From positions 1 to 30,881 of the IMG/VR virus record IMGVR_UViG_3300006802_000333: DNA of 30,881 nt, one strand, 5' to 3'. Below the pieces are notes generated by a model, which made no database searches, was not told where the DNA came from, and was given only the letters and a program-made list of their open reading frames with translations. This document shows positions 1-5,162 of this stretch, piece by piece. This stretch comes from a virus. The position numbers were made by a program, and so were the translations under genes. Position 1 is the stretch's first letter; each line of letters opens with the position of its first letter.

Positions 1-35
1 AGACCTAATTGTTCTAACAAGGGGATGTATGTCAT
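1..35 (-). CDS. 5' fragment of the first leftward gene (copy of the gene ending at 30548)
   Basis: Reading leftward from the ATG at 33-35 gives MTYIPLLEQLGL and runs off the left edge, matching residues 3 onward of the 93-residue protein at 30548-30829. Here the start context differs: a two-codon ATG-ACA-TGA overlaps the real ATG, whereas the right copy has an in-frame upstream ATG-TTT. It is the same gene seen twice across the join, not a second gene. Confidence 0.8.
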   Translation of the reverse strand, partial: MTYIPLLEQLG

Positions 36-92
36 GTCATTACTTATCTGATGTATTTCACAGTGACGCTAAAATGCCTTGATCTGACGTTA
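1..92. repeat. Left copy of terminal near-identical direct repeat
   Basis: These 92 bases match 30789-30881 except at one spot: after the shared first 35 bases this copy reads GT where the right copy reads AAA, a difference of one length unit plus substitutions. The simplest reading is that the contig overlaps itself because the genome is circular or circularly permuted. A true direct terminal repeat would normally be identical after replication, so the mismatch suggests strain variation or an assembly error at the join. Confidence 0.9.
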
Positions 93-98
93 TCTGAC
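82..98. promoter_or_regulatory. Pair of ATCTGAC direct repeats, one helical turn apart
   Basis: ATCTGAC occurs at 82-88 and again at 92-98, a repeat distance of 10 bases, with a related ATCTGAT at 46-52. They sit in the leader of the long leftward transcription unit, upstream of its first gene. Same-face direct repeats are a common layout for cooperative protein binding (operator or iteron). No function is shown; this is pattern only. Confidence 0.3.
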
Positions 99-125
99 AA
101 GCGTTTTGTGAAAAAGTGGCTCACT

Positions 126-131
126 ATTATA
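126..131 (-). promoter_or_regulatory. Candidate -10 box for the long leftward operon
   Basis: On the minus strand this hexamer reads TATAAT, a perfect -10 consensus, about 90 bases upstream of the first leftward start codon. There is no good -35 at the right distance; instead a long T-rich run (the complement of the purine tract) lies upstream and might act like an UP element. An alternative is TTGTCA on the minus strand near 96-101 as a -35, but its -10 partner is weak. No other clear promoter for the structural genes was seen. Confidence 0.3.
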
Positions 132-175
132 AAGAAAAAGAAAAAGAAAAAGAAAACCAAAAAGAAAAAGAAAAA
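131..175. repeat. Polypurine tract of AAAAAG-type hexamers
   Basis: The plus strand is all A and G over 131-156 and 159-175, interrupted only by CC at 157-158, with G recurring every six bases. Low complexity explains the spurious Lys/Glu-rich and Phe-rich reading frames through this stretch. Such tracts can bend DNA, form triplexes or mark an origin; nothing here decides between these. Confidence 0.7.
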
Positions 176-191
176 TCGGACATGTCCGATT
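174..191. promoter_or_regulatory. 18-bp perfect palindrome, operator-like
   Basis: AATCGGACATGTCCGATT is a perfect palindrome directly after the polypurine tract, in the gap between the divergent transcription units. A dimeric regulator is the usual reader of such a site. The first leftward gene encodes a small protein with a LuxR/sigma4-like C-terminal helix-turn-helix, so it is a possible partner, but nothing links them except position. It could also act as a cruciform or hairpin. Confidence 0.45.
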
Positions 192-360
192 GGATGCCTA
201 TCGGCCACTTCATCGCTCAGGCATGCCTTCGCCGTCACCGGCGTCACTTCGTGACATATTTGCCGTTGACAAGCAACGGCTACTCGCTACGCTCGCCGAA
301 AACATCGTAGCCCAGCTCCGCTGAGCCGCCAGAGCAGTGCGTAGCACTTGGTAAATCATG
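192..360. other. GC-rich, hairpin-dense non-coding block (possible origin or packaging region)
   Basis: This block is clearly richer in GC than the rest of the genome and encodes no convincing protein. It holds a chain of short inverted repeats: AGGCATGCCT (219-228), GTCAC-ttc-GTGAC (243-255), GCCGTTG-acaag-CAACGGC (262-280), GCTC-cgct-GAGC (315-326) and AGTGC-gta-GCACT (336-348). Clustered hairpins next to AT-only DNA between divergent operons resemble a phage replication origin or a terminase recognition site. That function is inferred from layout only. Confidence 0.4.
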
Positions 361-430
361 GATTCGAAAAAATTTTTTTGACGCCTGGCCGGATCAAGAA
401 AAAAATATTTTTTTTAAAATAAGATAAGTA
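361..430. other. AT-rich segment with A/T palindromes upstream of the rightward promoter
   Basis: A-run/T-run palindromes occur at 367-378 (six A then six T) and 399-414 (seven A, TA, seven T). The segment separates the GC-rich block from the rightward promoter. It could be an easily melted unwinding element or an UP-like element for the promoter. No gene is seen in it. Confidence 0.35.
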
Positions 431-433
431 TAT

Positions 434-462
434 TTGACACACTATGTTTTATAGTGTATCAT
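434..462 (+). promoter_or_regulatory. Consensus sigma70-type promoter for the rightward two-gene unit
   Basis: TTGACA at 434-439 and TATCAT at 457-462 are separated by exactly 17 bases, giving a perfect -35 and a 5-of-6 -10. Transcription would begin near 469 and reach the start codon at 524 after a leader of about 55 bases, with the Shine-Dalgarno AAAGGAG at 512-518. This is the best promoter in the window. Confidence 0.75.
439..457. promoter_or_regulatory. Operator-like inverted repeat filling the promoter spacer
   Basis: ACACTAT at 439-445 and ATAGTGT at 451-457 are perfect 7-bp arms around GTTTT. The repeat spans the spacer and touches both promoter hexamers, so a bound protein would block RNA polymerase. 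Its core half-sites ACTAT/ATAGT recur in opposite order in the palindrome at 3758-3775. The regulator is unknown. Confidence 0.55.
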
Positions 463-523
463 GGAAATATGGCGTTGGCAAATAAATGAGCGATTTTAAT
501 TAAAAATTTATAAAGGAGACAAT

Positions 524-1069
524 ATGTCTATCATAAAAGAAAATATTAGTGCTTCATTACAGCACCTTCATAATAACGATGTAAAATTTATCAGAATAAG
601 TCAATATGATCTAGGATACAGTGGTGACATCCTTAGATTAAATGTTAGTCTTAAATTTGTAGAAAACAGTATCTACACTAAACTACATAACCACACTGGC
701 TTTTTTAACTTAGTGTTCAGGCCTACACAAAATCTCAGAGTATTAACCAATCCATGTCAAGGTCCAGATTGGTCAGGTTATACTGACATGAGAGAATGGT
801 GTCAAAATGAAAAAAGCCAGCCAGAAACAGTTAGTGTTTATGCTGCCAAAGGCAGAATTGTAAATGCCAAAGGTAATCGCAGAACACCTAAATTAGCATA
901 CTACACTACCCTGGGTTTAAGTTATCAATTATGGGGCAAAGATCAGGAAGTATGTCCTTGGGTAAATGTTCAGATTGGTGACTTTAAAATAGACATGGAA
1001 ATGCGTGAAACAGTTAACACAAATAAAATGTTTAGATTTTTTGGTCAGGAAGAAATATATCATGTATAA
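524..1069 (+). CDS. Hypothetical protein, 181 aa, first gene of the rightward unit
   Basis: I do not recognise this protein. The start at 524 is well supported: AAAGGAG five bases upstream, and a consensus promoter with an operator-like repeat before that. It is a soluble-looking, mixed alpha/beta-type sequence without a signal peptide or membrane segment, with three cysteines (in NPCQG, EWCQN and EVCPW contexts) and several aromatic clusters. It is one of only two rightward genes, set apart from the virion genes and divergent to them, which suggests an early, host-directed or regulatory role. That is inference from position. Its stop overlaps the start of the next gene (ATGTATAA), so the two are probably translationally coupled. 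Confidence 0.8.
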   Translation: MSIIKENISASLQHLHNNDVKFIRISQYDLGYSGDILRLNVSLKFVENSIYTKLHNHTGFFNLVFRPTQNLRVLTNPCQGPDWSGYTDMREWCQNEKSQPETVSVYAAKGRIVNAKGNRRTPKLAYYTTLGLSYQLWGKDQEVCPWVNVQIGDFKIDMEMRETVNTNKMFRFFGQEEIYHV

Positions 1070-1214
1070 ATCACATCTGGGCCACAAAATTGAGGGTAAA
1101 AAATGTAAATCTGGACCACACAGTTATGTTTGGAGTTGTGTGACTTGTAATACTTGGCTAAAATGGGGCAAACAACCACCTAAATTTAAGGTTGACAAAT
1201 CTCAGAAGTCATAG
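1062..1214 (+). CDS. Small CxxC putative zinc-binding protein, 50 aa
   Basis: I place the start at the ATG at 1062, which overlaps the stop of the 181-aa gene and has AGGA at 1047-1050; an in-frame ATG at 1005 would lie deep inside the upstream gene. The protein carries Cys15, a His at 20, then Cys26-x2-Cys29 followed by NTWLKWGK. Short phage proteins with a 'GPH...C-x2-C...(I/L)KW' pattern are familiar as tiny putative zinc ribbons of unknown role, and this fits that type. The tail is Lys-rich. Metal binding is predicted, not shown. Two terminators follow directly. Confidence 0.65.
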   Translation: MYKSHLGHKIEGKKCKSGPHSYVWSCVTCNTWLKWGKQPPKFKVDKSQKS

Positions 1215-1242
1215 TATTATAATTGGATTAATAATTAAAAAT

Positions 1243-1271
1243 AATCACACTCTCAGTCATGTGATTTTTTT
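1243..1271 (+). terminator. First of two tandem intrinsic terminators
   Basis: AATCACA at 1243-1249 pairs with TGTGATT at 1260-1266 around a 10-base loop, followed by a T-run to 1271. It lies about 30 bases after the stop of the 50-aa gene. The stem is AT-leaning and so weaker than the next one. Confidence 0.65.
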
Positions 1272-1296
1272 GGGAGCTAAAATGCTCCCTTTTTTT
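1272..1296 (+). terminator. Second, strong intrinsic terminator of the rightward unit
   Basis: GGGAGC at 1272-1277 pairs with GCTCCC at 1284-1289 across a 6-base loop and is followed by seven T. Two terminators back to back imply that readthrough from the rightward promoter into the convergent structural operon is kept low. Confidence 0.85.
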
Positions 1297-1328
1297 GGGG
1301 TAAATTTGTGATATTGGATAAATATTAA

Positions 1329-1441
1329 TGTCAGGAACGCCATGCCTGACTACGGTCCGCAATGGACCCAGTCAATTACTCTTGTAATTGGCGCTGTTAG
1401 ACTAGTCGATGGATATTACTCCTATTATTGACATTGACTGG
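1329..1441. other. Highly structured intergenic segment (candidate non-coding RNA or regulatory element)
   Basis: The segment contains GTCAGG/CCTGAC (1330-1350), GGTCC/GGACC (1354-1368) and CAATTAC-tctt-GTAATTG (1373-1390). A long-range 9-bp match CCAGTCAAT (1368-1376) / ATTGACTGG (1433-1441) shares bases with the third hairpin, so the two pairings exclude each other. The loop of the first hairpin (CGCCA, 1338-1342) can also pair with TGGCG at 1389-1393, a potential pseudoknot. This lies between the convergent ends of both transcription units. The rest of 1297-1465 holds nothing else that I can name. Confidence 0.35.
1342..1431 (+). CDS. Possible 29-aa small protein
   Basis: An ATG at 1342 with AGGA at 1332-1335 opens a 29-codon frame, starting MPDYGPQWTQ and ending LVDGYYSYY. 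The middle (SITLVIGAVRLV) is hydrophobic enough for one short membrane-leaning helix. No clear promoter precedes it, and two terminators lie just upstream, so expression is uncertain. The same bases form several hairpins, and the minus strand holds a 10-codon frame with AGGAG before its ATG (1440s to about 1403). The region may be an RNA or a regulatory element rather than a gene. No family is recognised. Confidence 0.3.
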   Translation: MPDYGPQWTQSITLVIGAVRLVDGYYSYY

Positions 1442-1465
1442 CTCCTATTATAAATTAGAAATCAT

Positions 1466-2200
1466 TCATGAAACACCCCCCTCTTCGGAGGGGGTTTTCA
1501 TGTCTAAACAAAGATGGCTACCAGCTCTGACCAAAACTTTATGATTGTAACTCATGTTATCATAAAGTTTATCATCTGTTAACCTACAATGTATATCAGG
1601 TGGTGCGTATTGCCCCACAGCAATGGGATGGTATGATCTCCAGTTTACCACAATAAAATAACCTGAAAAATTTTGTGTTATGTTTTGCCATTCTGGATCA
1701 AAATGTTCTGCTAGGATATGTTCCAGACTTTCTACCATTAATATGGTGTCAAACTCATTATAATCCAACATAGCATCTTGTAGAGTGTTGTTAATAATTT
1801 TGTAGGGTTCAATATCTTGATTAGGAAACAATTTATTTTTGGTGTATTTCAGAAGATCTTTAAAGTCTCTGCCTGGATCTATGGTTGTGACCTTGTAGCC
1901 CAACTTTGTTAACAACAGGGTAACTTCTCCTCTGCCAGCACCTATCTCTAGAATATGACCAGGGTCTCTGACACGATTAGCTATCAAAAATTCTAATTGT
2001 TCTGATATGTTGCCACCAATCCACATTTCGTTTTTACTTACTTTGGGCCAACGTTCTGTTATTTTTTCATAGGGTATGTCTAGCATGTAGCAAATACCTG
2101 CCAGGGCATCTCCATATTTTATACAACCATGTTCCAGATGTTTGTGACCATCATAGGTCATCAACACATCACTACTGTAATTGTTATAATAATCTACCAT
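1466..2200 (-). CDS. Class I SAM-dependent methyltransferase, 244 aa
   Basis: Residues 83-91 read ILEIGAGRG, the glycine-rich SAM-binding motif I of Rossmann-fold methyltransferases, and TTIDPG at 105-110 supplies the acidic residue at the end of strand 2 that contacts the SAM ribose. A hydrophobic strand with TILMVESLEH follows at about 150, where motif IV is expected. The first 80 residues are a family-specific extension. The substrate cannot be told. The gene overlaps the end of the upstream glycosyltransferase by seven bases, so the pair probably acts in one pathway, for instance building or capping a glycan on host or virion. It is the last gene of the leftward operon; the terminator lies in its 3' end. 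Confidence 0.8.
   Translation of the reverse strand: MVDYYNNYSSDVLMTYDGHKHLEHGCIKYGDALAGICYMLDIPYEKITERWPKVSKNEMWIGGNISEQLEFLIANRVRDPGHILEIGAGRGEVTLLLTKLGYKVTTIDPGRDFKDLLKYTKNKLFPNQDIEPYKIINNTLQDAMLDYNEFDTILMVESLEHILAEHFDPEWQNITQNFSGYFIVVNWRSYHPIAVGQYAPPDIHCRLTDDKLYDNMSYNHKVLVRAGSHLCLDMKTPSEEGGVS
1467..1502. terminator. Bidirectional terminator with UUCG-type loop ending the leftward operon
   Basis: CCCCCTC (1477-1483) and GAGGGGG (1488-1494) form a strong stem closed on a TTCG tetraloop. An outer stem CATGAAA (1467-1473) / TTTCATG (1496-1502) extends it across a small internal loop. It can work on both strands. It lies inside the last codons of the leftward methyltransferase gene, whose C-terminus is encoded by the stem. 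Confidence 0.8.
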
Positions 2201-2886
2201 GTTAGTTTCCTTAGTTTGTGAGCATCTCGTTGTCGTTGTGCTTGGGTATTATGATATATTTTTTCATCTAGCTTATACAGATTACCACGTGATTGTGTTC
2301 TGTTGCGGTCATAGGTGTCGTCTCTGACGTCAGGATATTTGCTAAAATGTCTGTGTAGAGCTTTTATGTGTGGTATATACAAACATCTGTCCAAACGTTT
2401 GCCTATGTCATATATCCAGGTATCATTGTAACCAAAATTAAACACACCAGGCGCAAAATAGCCCAGGGTCTGATACCATGTTCTGCTTATTATGGGAAAC
2501 GCACAATGACGTTCCTGATTTATGCCATCATCCATCCATGCCACATATATTTCATCTTGAAATTGTTCCAATTGTGTTTGTAACAGTGTATCCCAGGCCA
2601 ACGTCTGATACTCTTGATCGTCATTGCCCATGATCATAACATCACCTGTGCTTTGACTTGCTATGATATTCCAAGATTTGCTAATGCTTTGGCTAGGACC
2701 AAAAACAATTTTTATACCACGATAATATTGTAGTTCATTATAACGTTCTAGGCTAGGATCGTCAAAATCCACATACACCATGATCTCTACATATTCAGGA
2801 TACTGTGCGCGATCTAGAATACTATCTACATGCGTAATTAATCTGTCAGGCCTATTGCGACTAGGCGTCAGTATGCTATATTTCAT
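2194..2886 (-). CDS. GT-A type (family 2-like) glycosyltransferase, 230 aa
   Basis: The N-terminus (YSILTPSRNRPDRL) is the first beta strand and nucleotide-contact loop of GT2-like enzymes. VYVDFDDPS at 37-45 and MGNDDQEY at 86-93 give the acidic clusters typical of the nucleotide-sugar and metal site, the second standing for the DxD motif. It is shorter than many GT2 proteins, at about one catalytic domain, with no membrane segment. The start overlaps the stop of the preceding 130-aa gene by four bases (ATGA). Donor and acceptor are unknown. With the adjacent methyltransferase it forms a small sugar-modification cassette, probably acting late. Confidence 0.8.
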   Translation of the reverse strand: MKYSILTPSRNRPDRLITHVDSILDRAQYPEYVEIMVYVDFDDPSLERYNELQYYRGIKIVFGPSQSISKSWNIIASQSTGDVMIMGNDDQEYQTLAWDTLLQTQLEQFQDEIYVAWMDDGINQERHCAFPIISRTWYQTLGYFAPGVFNFGYNDTWIYDIGKRLDRCLYIPHIKALHRHFSKYPDVRDDTYDRNRTQSRGNLYKLDEKIYHNTQAQRQRDAHKLRKLTW

Positions 2887-3275
2887 GATGTGAAATAATC
2901 TGTGAGATCTATGACCTTGTGTGTGCCATTTAACATAGGATCAATGTCTGACTTCCATAATTCATACACCAAGTCACAAAAGTCCTGAGTAGCTATCTGA
3001 CCCTCATAGGTTATTTTGCTGTCAGCATTTAGAATCCATGGTTTGCCCCTAGCTGTTTTAAAATCGCCACTGATACAAATAGTAACACCAGGTTGCCACC
3101 AATTAAGTATTTCGCCCCATTGGTTGCTGTTATAGTTTTCTTGACTCACATAGGTAATGTAGGTGTAGCCATTGTCATTGTCCCACAATCTCAGAGTATA
3201 GTAAAGCTCTTCGTTTTTGTTTGACCATGCCTTTTCTATCTCATAAATCCATAAACGTTGAGTAGAAATCTTCAT
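2883..3275 (-). CDS. Hypothetical protein, 130 aa, beta-rich
   Basis: No family is recognised with confidence. The sequence alternates strands and polar loops (YYTLRLWDND, YTYITYVSQ, VTICISGDFK), is rich in Trp and Tyr and ends in a short helix-like tail. The stretch with GVTICISGDFK and WILNADSKI would fit an OB-fold or other small beta barrel, but this is only an impression. Translation is well supported: GGAGGT six bases before the ATG, which overlaps the stop of the upstream gene (TAATG), so the two genes are coupled. It belongs to the four-gene block behind the promoter at 3763-3791. Confidence 0.7.
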   Translation of the reverse strand: MKISTQRLWIYEIEKAWSNKNEELYYTLRLWDNDNGYTYITYVSQENYNSNQWGEILNWWQPGVTICISGDFKTARGKPWILNADSKITYEGQIATQDFCDLVYELWKSDIDPMLNGTHKVIDLTDYFTS

Positions 3276-3736
3276 TATAAACCTCCATACAATTTAACAT
3301 AATTTTTTTCACCTGTGGGATCTATGGATTCCAAAAAAGGCAACCACTTAGCACGTTCTGTTTGATAATCAGGATGTCTGGGATGTAACCAAAATTTAAA
3401 CATATAACGACCATATTTTTCTTCGTCATAATTTACATCACCAAACAACCAATTTTTGTGTGGAACATGAAAAGGATCGTTAAACTGACGGAACCTGCTG
3501 TATATAGCAGTGGGTTTGAGACCTGTGATCTCTACTAACTCGCTACAAGCTCTGCCTGTGGCTAGTTCAAACTTATTGGGTTGTTGTTTGCGTTGAAAGG
3601 GTGTGCCATATAGCTGAACTCTCATGTGTAAGGCCGTGCGACTTACATCTTCCTGTTGTGCTAACATTTTTGTGTCTATGCCCCACTTTTTAAAAAATTT
3701 AGTGGGTTTGACCAGATTGTATTTTCGTTTTGTCAT
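3275..3736 (-). CDS. Putative DNA-binding protein with two tandem HTH-like repeats, 153 aa
   Basis: Two stretches of about 36 residues align with each other: residues 11-48 (FFKKWGIDTKMLAQQ..VSRTALHMR..YGTPF) and about 54-90 (FELATGRACSELVEITGL..TAIYSRF..FNDPF). Each has the pattern of a helix-turn-helix with a turn Gly or Val and ends in a shared PF. Internal duplication of an HTH suggests recognition of a repeated or long DNA site. The C-terminal third (about 95-153) is rich in aromatics and has no recognised motif. It is the first gene after a promoter overlapped by a palindrome, so autoregulation is plausible but unproven. Shine-Dalgarno AGGAG precedes the ATG by seven bases. Confidence 0.65.
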   Translation of the reverse strand: MTKRKYNLVKPTKFFKKWGIDTKMLAQQEDVSRTALHMRVQLYGTPFQRKQQPNKFELATGRACSELVEITGLKPTAIYSRFRQFNDPFHVPHKNWLFGDVNYDEEKYGRYMFKFWLHPRHPDYQTERAKWLPFLESIDPTGEKNYVKLYGGL

Positions 3737-3757
3737 GATTTGCTCCTATTAACAATT

Positions 3758-3775
3758 AATATAGTTTACTATATT
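3758..3775. promoter_or_regulatory. Operator-like palindrome over the -10 of the internal promoter
   Basis: AATATAGT and ACTATATT are perfect 8-bp arms around a 2-base centre, exactly covering the -10 box at 3763-3768. A bound repressor would stop transcription of the HTH gene and its followers. The half-sites ATAGT/ACTAT also occur, in the reverse order, in the repeat at 439-457. Confidence 0.55.
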
Positions 3776-3791
3776 TATGTTAATTTGTCAA
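3763..3791 (-). promoter_or_regulatory. Internal sigma70-type promoter for the last four leftward genes
   Basis: On the minus strand TTGACA (3791-3786) and TAAACT (3768-3763) lie 17 bases apart, a perfect -35 and a 4-of-6 -10. Transcription would start near 3756 and the first start codon is at 3736. The 76-base gap between the holin-like gene and the HTH gene is one of the largest in the operon and is taken up by this promoter. Confidence 0.6.
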
Positions 3792-3812
3792 ATTCATGTA
3801 AATATCGGTGAT

Positions 3813-4073
3813 TTATGGTATGTTACTAATTAATATTGGGATCAACACACTAAAAATAATGGTTCCCACAATCCACCAGGTATTGGTGTCCATCTTATTG
3901 CTAAGATCTTTTATGCTCTGACGGTTTTCTCTGACGTCATGTTGTAGATCGTCTAATCTTTTGTGGACCATGGGCAGTTCTATCTCTCGGACTATATCAA
4001 CTTGTGATTTTACACTATGTATAACATCTGGTTCTGACATTTGTATTCTTTTTTGTGAACTCGGCGCACTCAT
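3813..4073 (-). CDS. Holin-like / XhlA-type membrane protein, 86 aa
   Basis: An amphipathic, coiled-coil-prone helix (residues about 15-62, with KSQVDIVREIELPMVHKRLDDLQHDV heptad-like spacing in part) is followed by a single membrane segment at about 66-84 (WWIVGTIIFSVLIPILI) ending at the C-terminus. This is the layout of the XhlA (haemolysin) family found in phage lysis cassettes: an N-terminal helix and one C-terminal anchor. It is the only clear membrane protein in the window. Its ATG overlaps the stop of the preceding gene (ATGA). No endolysin lies next to it, so the lysis role is inferred from architecture alone. Confidence 0.6.
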   Translation of the reverse strand: MSAPSSQKRIQMSEPDVIHSVKSQVDIVREIELPMVHKRLDDLQHDVRENRQSIKDLSNKMDTNTWWIVGTIIFSVLIPILISNIP

Positions 4074-4306
4074 GATATCTTCCTGATGATGTCACTAAGT
4101 TCAAAATCAAACTCTGTGTAACCTGTGATGCCTGACATAAGATCGTCAGCAAATTTACCAAAGCCGTAGGTGTTGTCTGTGAATTCACACAATATGATGT
4201 CTGATATTACAACTGAGTCATCTGTGAGCATAATATTATCCATGACCTGCTGTCTAGCTGTTTCAGCTTCAGTAAGTTCTGTAAATTTTATCCAGGTATG
4301 ACTCAT
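4070..4306 (-). CDS. Small acidic hypothetical protein, 78 aa
   Basis: I do not recognise a family. The protein is acidic (many Asp and Glu, about 8 basic residues), has no membrane segment and contains a Gly/Phe-rich middle (NTYGFGKFADD). AGGAG lies six bases before the ATG and within ten bases of the stop of the lectin-like gene. Its stop overlaps the start of the holin-like gene, so it may be coupled to lysis or be a late accessory protein. Confidence 0.65.
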   Translation of the reverse strand: MSHTWIKFTELTEAETARQQVMDNIMLTDDSVVISDIILCEFTDNTYGFGKFADDLMSGITGYTEFDFELSDIIRKIS

Positions 4307-4314
4307 ACATGCTC

Positions 4315-5160
4315 CTATACAGTTGGTGCGGCGTTTTTATATGGATGGCTAGCAGGCAATTTAGCCGTTAAAGCATATTTCCATGCCAAATATCCTTCTA
4401 ATTTTTCTGCGTCTGACGTGCTAAACAATGTATTGTTAAGTATAAGGTCTCCCAAACTACCTTGTGTGCCATATTGTGTGGCTGGTGTTACCATGGTTGT
4501 GCCCAGGGCAAACGCACCAAAAGTAAATCTATCCCAAGCAGGCTGAGTAACGTCAAATCCATAGTTGCTATACTCTGTGCCATTAATTCTGATATAACCT
4601 GTGCCCTGATTGTTTAACGCATATATGATCATTACCCAATCAGCACCAATATCATCTTGTGCGCCACCATTGGTATCGAATAATAAAGTAGAACTAGGAT
4701 GTCTGTATCTGCTAAACATATCACCAGTTGTGCTAACATCAGTATACAACCAATAGTTGTTGTTAGCTGTGCTGTTTAAAACAGTTACCCTGCGCAGGTT
4801 GGTATAACCTGTGTCTACCTTATACAAGTATGCTAATGTAAACGTTCTGTTAGAATCAAATGTGCCAGGCAAATTAGCATTATCCATTCTGCTATCGTCC
4901 CATCTTACAGTAGTGAGACCATTAATTGTAGCACCTGCTGTGGTTGGATAATTTACTATGTTGTTGCCTATGTAAGCACTAAGACCATAGGTGTTATCAG
5001 CTTTGCTATCCCAGGCTGTGATATCACTGCCTGTGAGTGTCATGTTAGCAGTGTCTTGACTGTCCCACCAACCTTTTAGGCCAGATATATCAGCAGGCGT
5101 CCACAACGCCGGAGCGGCCTGGGCCTGTGAAAACAGTCCTTGTCTAGCACTAAATGGCAT
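4315..5160 (-). CDS. Tail fibre or virion protein with LamG/concanavalin A-like fold, 281 aa
   Basis: The body matches the pattern of LamG-like jelly-roll proteins common in marine phages: a leading 'ISGLKGWWDSQD' with 'ITAWDSKADNT', inner strands with Trp and Tyr, then a closing 'LGDLILNN..FSTSDAEKLEGYLAWKYAL' and 'LPASHPYKNAAP'. That last phrase is highly characteristic. Such domains bind sugars or act as fibre tips. The protein is about one domain long with a short N-terminus that may dock on the virion. It follows the collagen-like fibre gene and two mini-genes. The carbohydrate ligand is unknown. Confidence 0.75.
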   Translation of the reverse strand: MPFSARQGLFSQAQAAPALWTPADISGLKGWWDSQDTANMTLTGSDITAWDSKADNTYGLSAYIGNNIVNYPTTAGATINGLTTVRWDDSRMDNANLPGTFDSNRTFTLAYLYKVDTGYTNLRRVTVLNSTANNNYWLYTDVSTTGDMFSRYRHPSSTLLFDTNGGAQDDIGADWVMIIYALNNQGTGYIRINGTEYSNYGFDVTQPAWDRFTFGAFALGTTMVTPATQYGTQGSLGDLILNNTLFSTSDAEKLEGYLAWKYALTAKLPASHPYKNAAPTV

Positions 5161-5162
5161 AG

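Noticed and set aside
44-310. Open frames on both strands through the control region (Lys/Glu-rich and Phe-rich)
   Set aside because: They are produced by the polypurine tract, have no Shine-Dalgarno site and no protein-like composition.
378-406. TTGACG as another -35 upstream of the rightward promoter
   Set aside because: The hexamer at the right distance is AAAAAT, with no real -10; the promoter at 434-462 is far better.
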